A stretch of 64,000 bases of DNA, taken from the NCBI RefSeq assembly GCF_020782235.1, contig NZ_JAJGNO010000006.1, positions 248,001-312,000 of the forward strand, in the 5' to 3' direction. Below are positions 27,272 through 36,040 of the stretch, one piece after another. The translations under genes were made by a program, and so were the position numbers. Source of the DNA: Sphingobium naphthae (lineage in GTDB: Bacteria; Pseudomonadota; Alphaproteobacteria; Sphingomonadales; Sphingomonadaceae). Under the pieces are notes generated by a model that worked only from the letters and a program-made list of their open reading frames with translations, was not told the origin of the DNA and did no database searches. How positions within the stretch are numbered: the first letter of the stretch is position 1; every line of letters begins with the position of its first letter.

Positions 27272-28606
27272 TCACACCGCGTCCGAGAGCGAGGTGAAGG
27301 TGAAGTCCCGCAGCTTCATCGGCGGAATGACCATGGTCGTGTCCGACTCGTCGCTCTTCACGCGCACCGGCTTGCCGAATTCCTCGACATTGTTGAGCAT
27401 GATGACCGGGCTTTCGTTGAAGCGGAAATTCTTCACCGGATATTTGATCTGGCCATTTTCGATGTAGAACGTGCCGTCGCGGGTCAGGCCCGTCAGCAGC
27501 ACCGTCTGCGGATCGACCATGCGGATATACCAGGTGCGCGACACCAGGATCCCGCGCTCGGTCGTGCGGATGAGGTCGGCGGTCGACTTGGTGCCGCCTT
27601 CCATGATGATGTTGCCGAACCCTGGCTGCTCGGGCTTGCCCTGCTTCTGGGCCCAGTAGCGGCTATATTCCATCGTCATCAGCTTGCCGTTCTGGATGAT
27701 CGGCATCTTCTTTCGGGGCAGGCCCTCCTCATCCCAGGGATAGACAGCCGCGCCGGGATAGGCGGGATCGGTGAACATCGTGACCTGCGGCCCGAACACC
27801 TGGTCGCCCAGCTTGTTGCCGCCGCCCTTCTTGGAAAGGAAGCTGCGCCCTTCGTCCGCCGAGCGCGCGTCGAAGAAGAACATCATGAAGGCGACGAGGC
27901 CGGCGGCCGCGGCAGGCTCCAGGATGACGGTATATTTGCCGGGCTCCAGCGCCTGCGCCCCCGCCGACGCGCTCGCCTTGCGCATGGCGATGCGAATGTC
28001 CTCCCCGGCGTTGAACTGGGCGACATCCTGGACATTATGCCCGACCCAGCCCGACCCGCGGCCATCCTGGGTGCGCACGGTGCAGGTATAGTCGCTGCTG
28101 GTCGAGGTCTGGTAGCCGTAGTTGCCCTTGCTGTTCATGAAGGCGACGAAACCCGCCTGATCCTCCAGATAGCCTGCGGCCACCAGATTTTCCGCGCGGC
28201 ACGGGCCGATCGAGTCGGTCGCCACCTTGGCGCGGTAGGCAGGGTCGATGGCGGCGGTGGGCGCGCTGAACGTATCGGTCTTGAGGTAGGTTTGCTTTGC
28301 GACGGCGGGCATGAATTCGGGATTTTCCGGCGCCAGCCTGGCCAGTTCCTCGGCCCGGCGCACCACGCGCTGGAGCGAAGCGTCGTCGAACTGGTTGATG
28401 GTGGCGGTGCCCACGCGCTTGCCGAACGCGACCTGCACCGAAAGTTCGACGTCGTCGGTCACGCCAGCGGTGGACACGTCATTGCGCGCGAAGCGGACAT
28501 TGCCGCGGGTGGCGCCGGTCAGCTGCGCGGTGCATTCGTCAGCCTGCGAAAAGCCGACGACCTTGGTCAGGATCGCCTTGGCCTGCGCTTCGGGAAGGAT
28601 GCTCAT
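27272..28606 (-). CDS. TldE/PmbA-like subunit of a TldD/TldE metalloprotease
   Basis: A 444-residue protein of the TldD/PmbA family without the HExxxH zinc motif, the property that marks the non-catalytic TldE (PmbA) partner. Family segments include VSTAGVTDDVELSVQV, TATINQFDDASLQRVVRRAE, EPGKYTVILEPAAAAGL and the C-terminal GILVSRTWYIRMVDPQT and TGLTRDGTFYIENGQI. TldD/TldE heterodimers degrade or trim peptides, for example microcin B17 precursor in E. coli. No signal peptide is visible (MSILPEAQAKAIL), unlike its partner. A TAGGAG site precedes the ATG, and the gene starts 21 bases after tldD. Confidence 0.9.
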   Translation of the reverse strand: MSILPEAQAKAILTKVVGFSQADECTAQLTGATRGNVRFARNDVSTAGVTDDVELSVQVAFGKRVGTATINQFDDASLQRVVRRAEELARLAPENPEFMPAVAKQTYLKTDTFSAPTAAIDPAYRAKVATDSIGPCRAENLVAAGYLEDQAGFVAFMNSKGNYGYQTSTSSDYTCTVRTQDGRGSGWVGHNVQDVAQFNAGEDIRIAMRKASASAGAQALEPGKYTVILEPAAAAGLVAFMMFFFDARSADEGRSFLSKKGGGNKLGDQVFGPQVTMFTDPAYPGAAVYPWDEEGLPRKKMPIIQNGKLMTMEYSRYWAQKQGKPEQPGFGNIIMEGGTKSTADLIRTTERGILVSRTWYIRMVDPQTVLLTGLTRDGTFYIENGQIKYPVKNFRFNESPVIMLNNVEEFGKPVRVKSDESDTTMVIPPMKLRDFTFTSLSDAV

Positions 28607-28627
28607 CTTGTTATCTCCTAAAGCGTA

Positions 28628-30262
28628 TCAGCCGAGCGAACGCGCGGTGTTGATGACGTTGATGCCGTTGAAGCGCGCGGTCGAGGAGCCGTGCGACACG
28701 GCGGAGACCTGCGCCGGCTGGCCCTTGCCGTCGAAGAAGGAGCCGCCCAGGCGATAGTCGCTGGCGTCGCAGACCCCGGCGCAGGCGTTCCAGAATTCGG
28801 GCGTGCGAATCTGGTAGGCGACATCCTCGATCTGCTGGCCGATCTTGCCATTCTTGATTTCGTAGAAGAGCTGGCCGCCGAACTGCGCGTTGTAGCGCTG
28901 CTGGTCGATCGAGAAGCTGCCGTCGCCGATGATGTAGACGCCGTCTTCGACATTGGCGATCATGTCGGCGACGTTCATCTTCGCCTTGCCCGGTTCCAGG
29001 CTGACATTGGCCATGCGCTGGAACTGCACGTTGGACCAGCTGTCGGCATAGCAGCAGCCGTCCGATTCCTTCTTGCCTTCGATATGCGCCTGATCGCGGA
29101 TCGCCTGGTAGCCGACCAGCTTGCCGTCGCGGATCAGGTCCCACTTCTTGGTCTTGACGCCTTCATCATCATAGGCGACCGCGCCCAGGCTGCCCGGCTG
29201 GGTCTTGTCGGCGACGATGTTCACCTTGTCGCTGCCATATTGGAAATGGCTCTGCAGCTTGTCCATCGTCGCGAAGCTGGTGCCGGCGTAATTGGCTTCA
29301 TAGCCGAGCACGCGATCGAGTTCGAGCGGGTGGCCGACCGATTCATGGATGGTGAGCCAGGTGTGCGACGGGTCGAGCACCAGGTCATATTTGCCGGGCT
29401 TGACCGACGGCGCGGCGATCTTTGCCTTGGCCTGCTTGGCCGCGGCGATCGCATCTTCCTTCATGTCGTAGGACTGGCCGTAGACGGTAACGCCGTTGGG
29501 CAGCACGGTCTTGCCCGAAGCGGCGCCGTCCAGATATTCATAGCCCAGGCCCATCGGCGCGGACAGGCCCTCCCGCGTGCGGAACTTGCCGCTGGCCTGA
29601 TCAACGGCGGTGACTTCCATCGGCGCCCAGATGCGGTGGACATCCTGATCGATATAGCTGCCGTCGGTGCTGGCGAAATATTTCTGCTCATTGACCAGGA
29701 ACAGGATCGAGCGGATGAAGCTGGCGCCGGCGTCGAGCGCCGCGGCGTTGACGCCCATCAGCAGGTCGACCTTTTCCTTGATCGGCACGGTCATGCTGTT
29801 CTTGGCGATCGGGGTGCGCCAGCTGACTTCCCCCACGCCCTTGACTGGCGCGAGCTGCACCGGGGCGCTCTGGCCGGGGGCGTTCGCCTTCGCGATGGCG
29901 ACGGCTTCGCGTGCGGCCTTGGCCACGGCGTCGGCCGTCATCTCGTTGGTGGCAGCAAAGCCCCACGCGCCATCGGCGATGACGCGAATGCCGACGCCGG
30001 TCGATTCGGTGTTGACGATATTCTCGACGTTGCGCTCGCGCGTGATGACGAACTGGCGAAGATAGCGGCCGACCCGCACGTCGCTATAGGTTGCGCCGGC
30101 GCTCTTGGCCGCGTTCATCGCGGCGTCGGCCAGCTGCTTCTTCACCGCGACGTCAATCGCGCTGTCCAGCGCTTCGGCTGCGATGACCTTGCCGAAGGCG
30201 GCCGGCAGCATGAGGCCGCCCACGCCCATGGCCCCGAAGGCCAGAAAATCGCGTCTATGCAA
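28628..30262 (-). CDS. TldD-like metallopeptidase with twin-arginine signal
   Basis: A 544-residue catalytic TldD homologue. The zinc-binding HESVGH motif lies near residue 306, followed by the family's PLELDRVLGYEANYAGTSFA (in part), YDDEGVKTKKW and the terminal SFFDGKGQPAQVSAVSHGS. Unlike cytoplasmic E. coli TldD, it begins with a twin-arginine export signal: HRRDFLAFGAMGVGGLMLP and a hydrophobic run to about residue 30. I prefer the TTG at 30262 because GGGAG lies 8 bases upstream and it places the twin arginines at residues 3-4. A GTG at 30277 would add five residues. It heads the run tldD-tldE-DUF4159-moxR-DUF58-batA-DUF4175. Confidence 0.9.
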   Translation of the reverse strand: MHRRDFLAFGAMGVGGLMLPAAFGKVIAAEALDSAIDVAVKKQLADAAMNAAKSAGATYSDVRVGRYLRQFVITRERNVENIVNTESTGVGIRVIADGAWGFAATNEMTADAVAKAAREAVAIAKANAPGQSAPVQLAPVKGVGEVSWRTPIAKNSMTVPIKEKVDLLMGVNAAALDAGASFIRSILFLVNEQKYFASTDGSYIDQDVHRIWAPMEVTAVDQASGKFRTREGLSAPMGLGYEYLDGAASGKTVLPNGVTVYGQSYDMKEDAIAAAKQAKAKIAAPSVKPGKYDLVLDPSHTWLTIHESVGHPLELDRVLGYEANYAGTSFATMDKLQSHFQYGSDKVNIVADKTQPGSLGAVAYDDEGVKTKKWDLIRDGKLVGYQAIRDQAHIEGKKESDGCCYADSWSNVQFQRMANVSLEPGKAKMNVADMIANVEDGVYIIGDGSFSIDQQRYNAQFGGQLFYEIKNGKIGQQIEDVAYQIRTPEFWNACAGVCDASDYRLGGSFFDGKGQPAQVSAVSHGSSTARFNGINVINTARSLG

Positions 30263-30354
30263 GATGTTGTCTCCCACCTGCCCATGCCCGCGTGGCGCGG
30301 GTCGGATTATGCGCCGAATAGCGGCTGTGCGCCGTATTGGCTTGATAAGACGGC

Positions 30355-30383
30355 ATCATTGCCGCCGGGACAGGCGGGGTCAA
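30355..30383 (-). promoter_or_regulatory. Candidate promoter for the tldD run
   Basis: On the minus strand, TTGACC (30378-30383) and AATGAT (30355-30360) are separated by 17 bases, a sigma-70-like arrangement with five and four matches to consensus. Transcription would start near 30348 and leave a leader of about 85 bases before the TTG start of tldD. No other pair as good is visible in the 260 bases between tRNA-Pro and tldD. Confidence 0.35.
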
Positions 30384-30541
30384 ACATCTTTTACAATCGG
30401 CCAAGAAAGGTTCCGTCCGTTTCGACACATGTCATCTGTCGAAAAGCAGTGGTCATCGCGAGGGCAGCCGGACGCGCGCGTGGCGGGCGTGGCCTCAGGC
30501 CAAACCCGCTCATAACCCAGCATATTTCAATGAGAAGAATG

Positions 30542-30618
30542 TGGTCGGGGAAAGAGGATTCGAACCTCCGGCCCCTGCCTCCCGAAGACAGTGCTCTACC
30601 AGGCTGAGCTATTCCCCG
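30542..30618 (-). tRNA. tRNA-Pro (CGG)
   Basis: Read on the minus strand, the 77-base gene has a perfect 7-base-pair acceptor stem (CGGGGAA / TTCCCCG), discriminator A and an encoded CCA end. The D-arm contains AGCTCAGCCTGGTAGAGC. The anticodon arm is CTGTC-TTCGGGA-GGCAG with anticodon CGG, and the T-arm contains GGTTCGAATCC. It decodes the proline codon CCG, very common in this GC-rich DNA. Confidence 0.96.
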
Positions 30619-30667
30619 ACCGATGCCGAAGCCGCCGTGGAAAGCGGCCCCGTAAGGCAGGAGTGCG

Positions 30668-30696
30668 CCTATAGAGAGGGCTTTCCGCACTGGCAA
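30668..30696 (-). promoter_or_regulatory. Promoter of tRNA-Pro
   Basis: On the minus strand, TTGCCA (30691-30696) and TATAGG (30668-30673) are spaced by exactly 17 bases. The -10 box ends 49 bases before the tRNA 5' end, leaving a leader of about 42 bases to be trimmed by RNase P. Both boxes match the sigma-70 consensus in four of six positions. Confidence 0.55.
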
Positions 30697-30724
30697 GCGG
30701 GCAATGACGCTTTTTTTGCACGCC

Positions 30725-31024
30725 CTAGAGAAGGCCGGCGTCGCGGAAGCTGAAGCGCTGGTCCCGCGCCTCGATCAGGTGGTCGGCAAGGCGCAGGTCC
30801 AAGGGCCTGAGGCTGCGGATGATGGCGCGGGTGAGGGCGATGTCGGCGGGCCGGGGCGCGGCGACGGGGTCCGAAGGGCGGCGCTGCATGAGCGCGATCC
30901 AGCGGCTTTCGTCCATCAGCAGATCGGGCAGCACCGCGCTCCAGGAGCCGCGCACCGGCAACAGGCGGCGCGGCCGCCAGCTATCGTCCAGGATCGTTAC
31001 GGCAAGAGCGGCGGGTCCCGACAT
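30725..31024 (-). CDS. Degenerate RadC/JAB-domain protein
   Basis: A 99-residue protein that aligns by eye with the JAB half of RadC. ALAVTILDDSWRPRRLLPV corresponds to the first strands, ADIALTRAIIRSLRPLDLRL to the helix after the metal site, and DHLIEARDQRFSFRDAGLL to the RadC C-terminus. The metal-binding block that in RadC reads HNHPSGDPxPSxxD is here MQRRPSDPVAAPRPAD, so both histidines are lost and only the aspartate remains. The N-terminal helix-hairpin-helix of RadC is absent. It therefore cannot be an ordinary JAMM metalloprotein; it may be a structural relic or have a new binding role. It diverges from thyA across 160 bases. Confidence 0.65.
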   Translation of the reverse strand: MSGPAALAVTILDDSWRPRRLLPVRGSWSAVLPDLLMDESRWIALMQRRPSDPVAAPRPADIALTRAIIRSLRPLDLRLADHLIEARDQRFSFRDAGLL

Positions 31025-31184
31025 GGGGCGAATGTGCGAAAGCGGCGCGGCGCAATGCCAGGGTAAGCGGGTCCGAAACGGCGTGATCGAGCGAGAGAAG
31101 GCTCCGTTTCGACGGGAAGATTGGCGCGCCGCACTGGCTGGGCTAGAGCCGGGGCGACCGGACTCACATCTGCAGGACATCGCC

Positions 31185-32132
31185 TTGATCGACACAGCCG
31201 TCTCGCCCGCGCCGCATTATGAGCAGCAATATTTGGACCTGATGCGGCGGATCTGGCGGGATGGCGACGAGCGGATCGACCGCACCGGCGTCGGCACGCG
31301 ATCGATTCTGGGCGCGACGATGCGATTCTCGCTGTCGGACGATGCCGTGCCGTTGCTGACGACCAAGCGTGTCTATTGGAAGGTGGCGGCGCGCGAGATG
31401 CTGTGGTTCCTGACCGGTGACACCAATATCCGCGAGCTGGTGCGGCAGGGTGTGCATATCTGGACCGACTGGCCGCTCGACGCCTATCGCCGGGCAACGG
31501 GCGAGGCGATCGACCGGGATGCCTTCGAAGCGCGGATCATTGCCGACGCGGACTTTGCCGAGCGCTGGGGCGACCTAGGCCCCGTCTATGGCGCGCAGTG
31601 GGTGAACTGGCCGGTCTATGAAGCCGCGGGGGACGGTCTCTACCGCAAGGCGGAGAAGGGCCGGAACCAGATTGCCGAACTGGTCGAGGCGATCCGCACG
31701 TCGCCGGGGTCGCGCCGGCTGCTCTTCACCGGTTGGAACGTCGCGGACGTGCCGCGCATGGCGCTGCCGCCCTGTCATATGACCTATCAGTTCCAGGTCT
31801 CGAACGGGAAGCTCAACGGGCTGCTGTTTCAGCGCAGCTGCGACCTGGGGCTGGGCTTTGCCTTCAACATCTTCGGCCTGTCGATGATCACGCGGATGCT
31901 GGCGCAGCAATGCGATCTGGAGCCGGGGGAAGTCGTCTGGCAGGGCGGCGATGTGCATCTGTATCTCAACCATGCCGAGCTGGTGGAGGAGCAGCTGCGC
32001 CGGACGCCGTCAGGCGCGCCGAAGCTGCGGATCAATCGGCGGCCTTCATCGATTTTCGACTATAGGATCGAGGATTTCGAGGTGCTCGATTACGCGCCGC
32101 AGGCCCATATCGCCGCGCCGGTCGCCGTATGA
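31185..32132 (+). CDS. thyA: Thymidylate synthase
   Basis: ThyA methylates dUMP to dTMP using methylene-tetrahydrofolate. The product has YLDLMRRIWRDGDERIDRTG, TKRVYWKVAAREMLWFLTGDTNI (in part), a family-type insertion around residues 100-125, and the catalytic cysteine C197 in ALPPCHMTYQF. SCDLGLGFAFNI and GDVHLYLNH follow. The N-terminal EQQYLDLM aligns with the very start of E. coli ThyA (MKQYLELM), so the in-frame ATG at 31242 would be too late. The TTG at 31185, with AGGA 7 bases upstream, gives 315 residues and is my choice. Confidence 0.9.
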   Translation: MIDTAVSPAPHYEQQYLDLMRRIWRDGDERIDRTGVGTRSILGATMRFSLSDDAVPLLTTKRVYWKVAAREMLWFLTGDTNIRELVRQGVHIWTDWPLDAYRRATGEAIDRDAFEARIIADADFAERWGDLGPVYGAQWVNWPVYEAAGDGLYRKAEKGRNQIAELVEAIRTSPGSRRLLFTGWNVADVPRMALPPCHMTYQFQVSNGKLNGLLFQRSCDLGLGFAFNIFGLSMITRMLAQQCDLEPGEVVWQGGDVHLYLNHAELVEEQLRRTPSGAPKLRINRRPSSIFDYRIEDFEVLDYAPQAHIAAPVAV

Positions 32133-32182
32133 AGACCGACAGCGAAAGCGACAACTAGACGGGAATATTGGGTCAGCAAGGC

Positions 32183-33549
<1,367 letters not shown>

Positions 33550-33570
33550 GGGGGCCGGTGCGTACCAACG

Positions 33571-33656
33571 CCGTCATCCCAGCGAAGGCTGGGATCCCTC
33601 TTCTTTTGAAGAGGGCCAACAAGACAATTGGGATGCCAGCCTCCGCTGGCATGACG
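33571..33656. repeat. Interspersed palindromic repeat, family C, copy 3
   Basis: An inverted repeat of 86 bases between the E1-alpha and E1-beta genes: the left arm is CCGTCATCCCAGCGAAGGCTG and the right arm CCAGCCTCCGCTGGCATGACG (each shortened here). The centre carries CCTCTTC and GAAGAGG. It ends 4 bases before the ribosome-binding site of the E1-beta gene, so a hairpin would form in the mRNA just ahead of it. Confidence 0.8.
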
Positions 33657-33675
33657 AATGGAGAGGATTCGCATC

Positions 33676-34722
33676 ATGGCTGATGATGTGATCGAAGCCG
33701 CGGCCGACACGCAGCAGATGAACATGATCCAGGCGATCAACAGCGCGCTGGACGTGACGATGGATCGCGATCCCGACGTGGTCGTGATGGGCGAGGATGT
33801 CGGCTATTTCGGCGGCGTGTTCCGCGCCACCGCGGGCCTGCAGCAGAAATATGGCAAGAACCGCGTGTTCGACACGCCGATCACCGAATGCGGGATCATC
33901 GGCGTGGCGGTGGGCATGGGCGCCTATGGGCTCAGGCCCGTCCCCGAAATCCAGTTCGCCGACTATATCTATCCCGCGCTCGACCAGTTGGTGAGCGAGG
34001 CGGCGCGGCTGCGCTATCGGTCGGCGGGCGAGTTCATATCGCCGATGACGGTCCGCTCTCCCTTTGGCGGCGGCATTTTCGGCGGGCAGACGCACAGCCA
34101 GAGTCCCGAGGGCATCTTCACGCATGTGTCCGGCGTCAAGACGGTGATCCCGTCCACTCCCTATGACGCCAAGGGGCTGCTGATCGCCGCGATCGAGGAT
34201 AATGACCCGGTCATCTTCTTCGAGCCCAAGCGCATCTATAACGGGCCCTTCGACGGCCATTATGACAGTCCGGCGAAAAGCTGGGCGGGCCATGCCCAGG
34301 CGCAAGTCCCGACCGGTCATTATCGCATCCCGCTGGGCAAGGCGCGGATCGCGCGGGCGGGGGAGGCGCTCACCATCCTCTGCTATGGCACAATGGTGCA
34401 TGTGGTGGAAAATACGGTCGCCACGATGGGCATCGATGCCGAGATTGTCGACCTGCGCACGCTGGTGCCGCTCGACATCGACACGATCGAGACATCTGTG
34501 CGCAAGACCGGCCGCTGCCTGATTGTGCATGAAGCGACGCGGACCAGCGGCTTTGGCGCGGAGTTACTCGCCCAGGTGCAGGAACGCTGCTTCTACCACC
34601 TGGAAGCGCCGATCGAGCGCGTCACCGGTTTCGATACGCCCTATCCGCACAGCCTGGAATGGGCCTATTTCCCTGGCCCGGTGCGGATCCGCGAAGCCAT
34701 TTCCAAGATCATGAAGGATTGA
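33676..34722 (+). CDS. bkdA2: Branched-chain 2-oxoacid dehydrogenase E1 component, beta subunit
   Basis: The E1 beta subunit pairs with the alpha subunit to form the alpha2-beta2 decarboxylase. The 348-residue protein shows MGEDVGYFGGVFRATAGL, FDTPITECGIIGVAVGMGAYGLRPVPEIQF (in part), SPFGGGIFGGQTHSQSPEG, and the transketolase-C-type segments TILCYGTMVH and DLRTLVPLDIDTI. The GERVTGFDTPYP-like end is also present. The ATG at 33676 has GAGAGGA 8 bases upstream; an ATG at 33658 would place the start inside the repeat's edge. The E2 gene begins 4 bases after its stop. Confidence 0.94.
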   Translation: MADDVIEAAADTQQMNMIQAINSALDVTMDRDPDVVVMGEDVGYFGGVFRATAGLQQKYGKNRVFDTPITECGIIGVAVGMGAYGLRPVPEIQFADYIYPALDQLVSEAARLRYRSAGEFISPMTVRSPFGGGIFGGQTHSQSPEGIFTHVSGVKTVIPSTPYDAKGLLIAAIEDNDPVIFFEPKRIYNGPFDGHYDSPAKSWAGHAQAQVPTGHYRIPLGKARIARAGEALTILCYGTMVHVVENTVATMGIDAEIVDLRTLVPLDIDTIETSVRKTGRCLIVHEATRTSGFGAELLAQVQERCFYHLEAPIERVTGFDTPYPHSLEWAYFPGPVRIREAISKIMKD

Positions 34723-34726
34723 GCGC

Positions 34727-36016
34727 ATGGCTCTCTTTACATTCAAGCTGCCGGACATCGGCGAAGGCATATCGGAAGCCGAGATTGTCGGCTGGCATAT
34801 CCAGGTCGGGGATCGGGTCGAGGAGGACCAGCCGATCGCCGACATGATGACCGACAAGGCGACGGTCGAGATGGAAAGCCCGGTCGCGGGCGTCGTCGTG
34901 CGGCTGGCGGGGGAACCGGGAGACCAGGTGCCGATCGGTTCGATGCTGGTCGAGATCGAGGTTGAGGGCGACGTCGCCGCCGCGCCGTCGCCTGCTGACG
35001 AAACGCTCAACGCACAAACGCCCGTGGAGCCAGTGATCGCGGAGGCTGCCGCTCCCGACGGCAGCGGTGCTCCTGCGAAAGCAGGGGCCCAGGGCGGCCA
35101 GGTTCCGCCTTTGGACCCCGGGCTCCTGCCTTCGCAGGAGCACGAGGTGCTTGGCCAGCCGATCCTCGCATCCCCCGCCGTGCGGGCGCGGGCGAAGGAA
35201 TTGGGGGTCGATCTTTCGCAGGTGAAGCCCGCCGCCGACCGCGTCCGCCATGCCGATCTGGACGCCTATCTGCTCTATGGCGCGGGGCAGGGCTATGCGC
35301 CGGCCGGCCGATCGGCGAAGCGCGCGGACGAGACCGTCAAGGTCATCGGCATGCGCCGGCGCATCGCCGAGAATATGGCCGCGTCCAAGCGGCACATCCC
35401 GCACTTCACCTATGTCGAGGAAATCGACGTGACGGCGCTGGAGGAGCTGCGCGCGCAGCTCAATGCCGGCCGGGGCGAGCGGCCCAAGCTGACCATGTTG
35501 CCGTTGCTGATCGTCGCGATCTGCAAGGCGCTGCCCGATTTTCCGATGCTCAATGCGCGCTATGACGACGAAGCGGGCGTGGTGACGCGGCATGGCTCGG
35601 TGCATCTGGGGCTTGCGACGCAGACCGATGCGGGGCTGATGGTGCCGGTGGTCCGCGACGCGCAGGACCGCAATATCTGGCAGCTGGCAAGCGAGATCCG
35701 CAGGCTGGCCGACGCGGCGCGCAGCGGCAAGGCGAAGTCGGAGGAACTGAGCGGATCGACGCTGACGCTGACGTCGCTCGGACCGTTGGGCGGCGTGGCG
35801 ACGACGCCTGTCATCAACCGGCCCGAAGTCGCGATCATCGGGCCCAATCGCGTGATCGAGCGGCCGGTGTTCCGCGGCAAGGAGGTCGTGGCGGCCAAGC
35901 TGATGAACCTGTCGATCAGTTGTGACCATCGCGTGGTCGATGGCTGGGACGCGGCAAGTTTCGTGCAAGCGATGCGCAAGCTGCTGGAGGCGCCGGCCTT
36001 CCTGTTCGTGGATTGA
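34727..36016 (+). CDS. bkdB: Branched-chain 2-oxoacid dehydrogenase E2 component (dihydrolipoyl acyltransferase)
   Basis: The E2 core takes the acyl group from E1 and passes it to coenzyme A. The 429-residue protein has one N-terminal lipoyl domain (lipoyl lysine K44 in MMTDKATVEMES) and a linker. A peripheral-subunit-binding domain follows (LASPAVRARAKELGVDLSQV, about residues 146-183), then the catalytic domain ending in SISCDHRVVDG (catalytic H401 and D405). The linker contains an in-frame palindromic repeat encoding about residues 114-139. The single lipoyl domain is normal for bacterial BCKDH. It is the last gene of the set; the methyltransferase gene is convergent. Confidence 0.93.
   Translation: MALFTFKLPDIGEGISEAEIVGWHIQVGDRVEEDQPIADMMTDKATVEMESPVAGVVVRLAGEPGDQVPIGSMLVEIEVEGDVAAAPSPADETLNAQTPVEPVIAEAAAPDGSGAPAKAGAQGGQVPPLDPGLLPSQEHEVLGQPILASPAVRARAKELGVDLSQVKPAADRVRHADLDAYLLYGAGQGYAPAGRSAKRADETVKVIGMRRRIAENMAASKRHIPHFTYVEEIDVTALEELRAQLNAGRGERPKLTMLPLLIVAICKALPDFPMLNARYDDEAGVVTRHGSVHLGLATQTDAGLMVPVVRDAQDRNIWQLASEIRRLADAARSGKAKSEELSGSTLTLTSLGPLGGVATTPVINRPEVAIIGPNRVIERPVFRGKEVVAAKLMNLSISCDHRVVDGWDAASFVQAMRKLLEAPAFLFVD
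35067..35143 (+). repeat. Palindromic repeat inserted in frame within the E2 gene
   Basis: Two 24-base arms, 35067-35090 (starting GTGCTCCTGCGAAAGCAGGG) and 35120-35143 (ending TTCGCAGGAGCAC), are inverted copies that differ at only two positions. They flank a 29-base centre. The element is of the same style as the intergenic family C repeats (GCGAAxGC core) but sits in coding sequence. It is read through without a stop and encodes a Gly/Ala/Pro/Gln-rich part of the flexible linker between the lipoyl and subunit-binding domains. Confidence 0.8.
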
Positions 36017-36040
36017 CCGAGGCGGGGCCGGTCGGAGCGC

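Noticed and set aside
30706..30724. T-run (GCTTTTTTTGC) near the stop of the RadC-like gene, considered as a terminator
   Set aside because: The T-run is on the plus strand, whereas the gene and the tRNA are on the minus strand, and no GC-rich stem precedes it in the plus direction.
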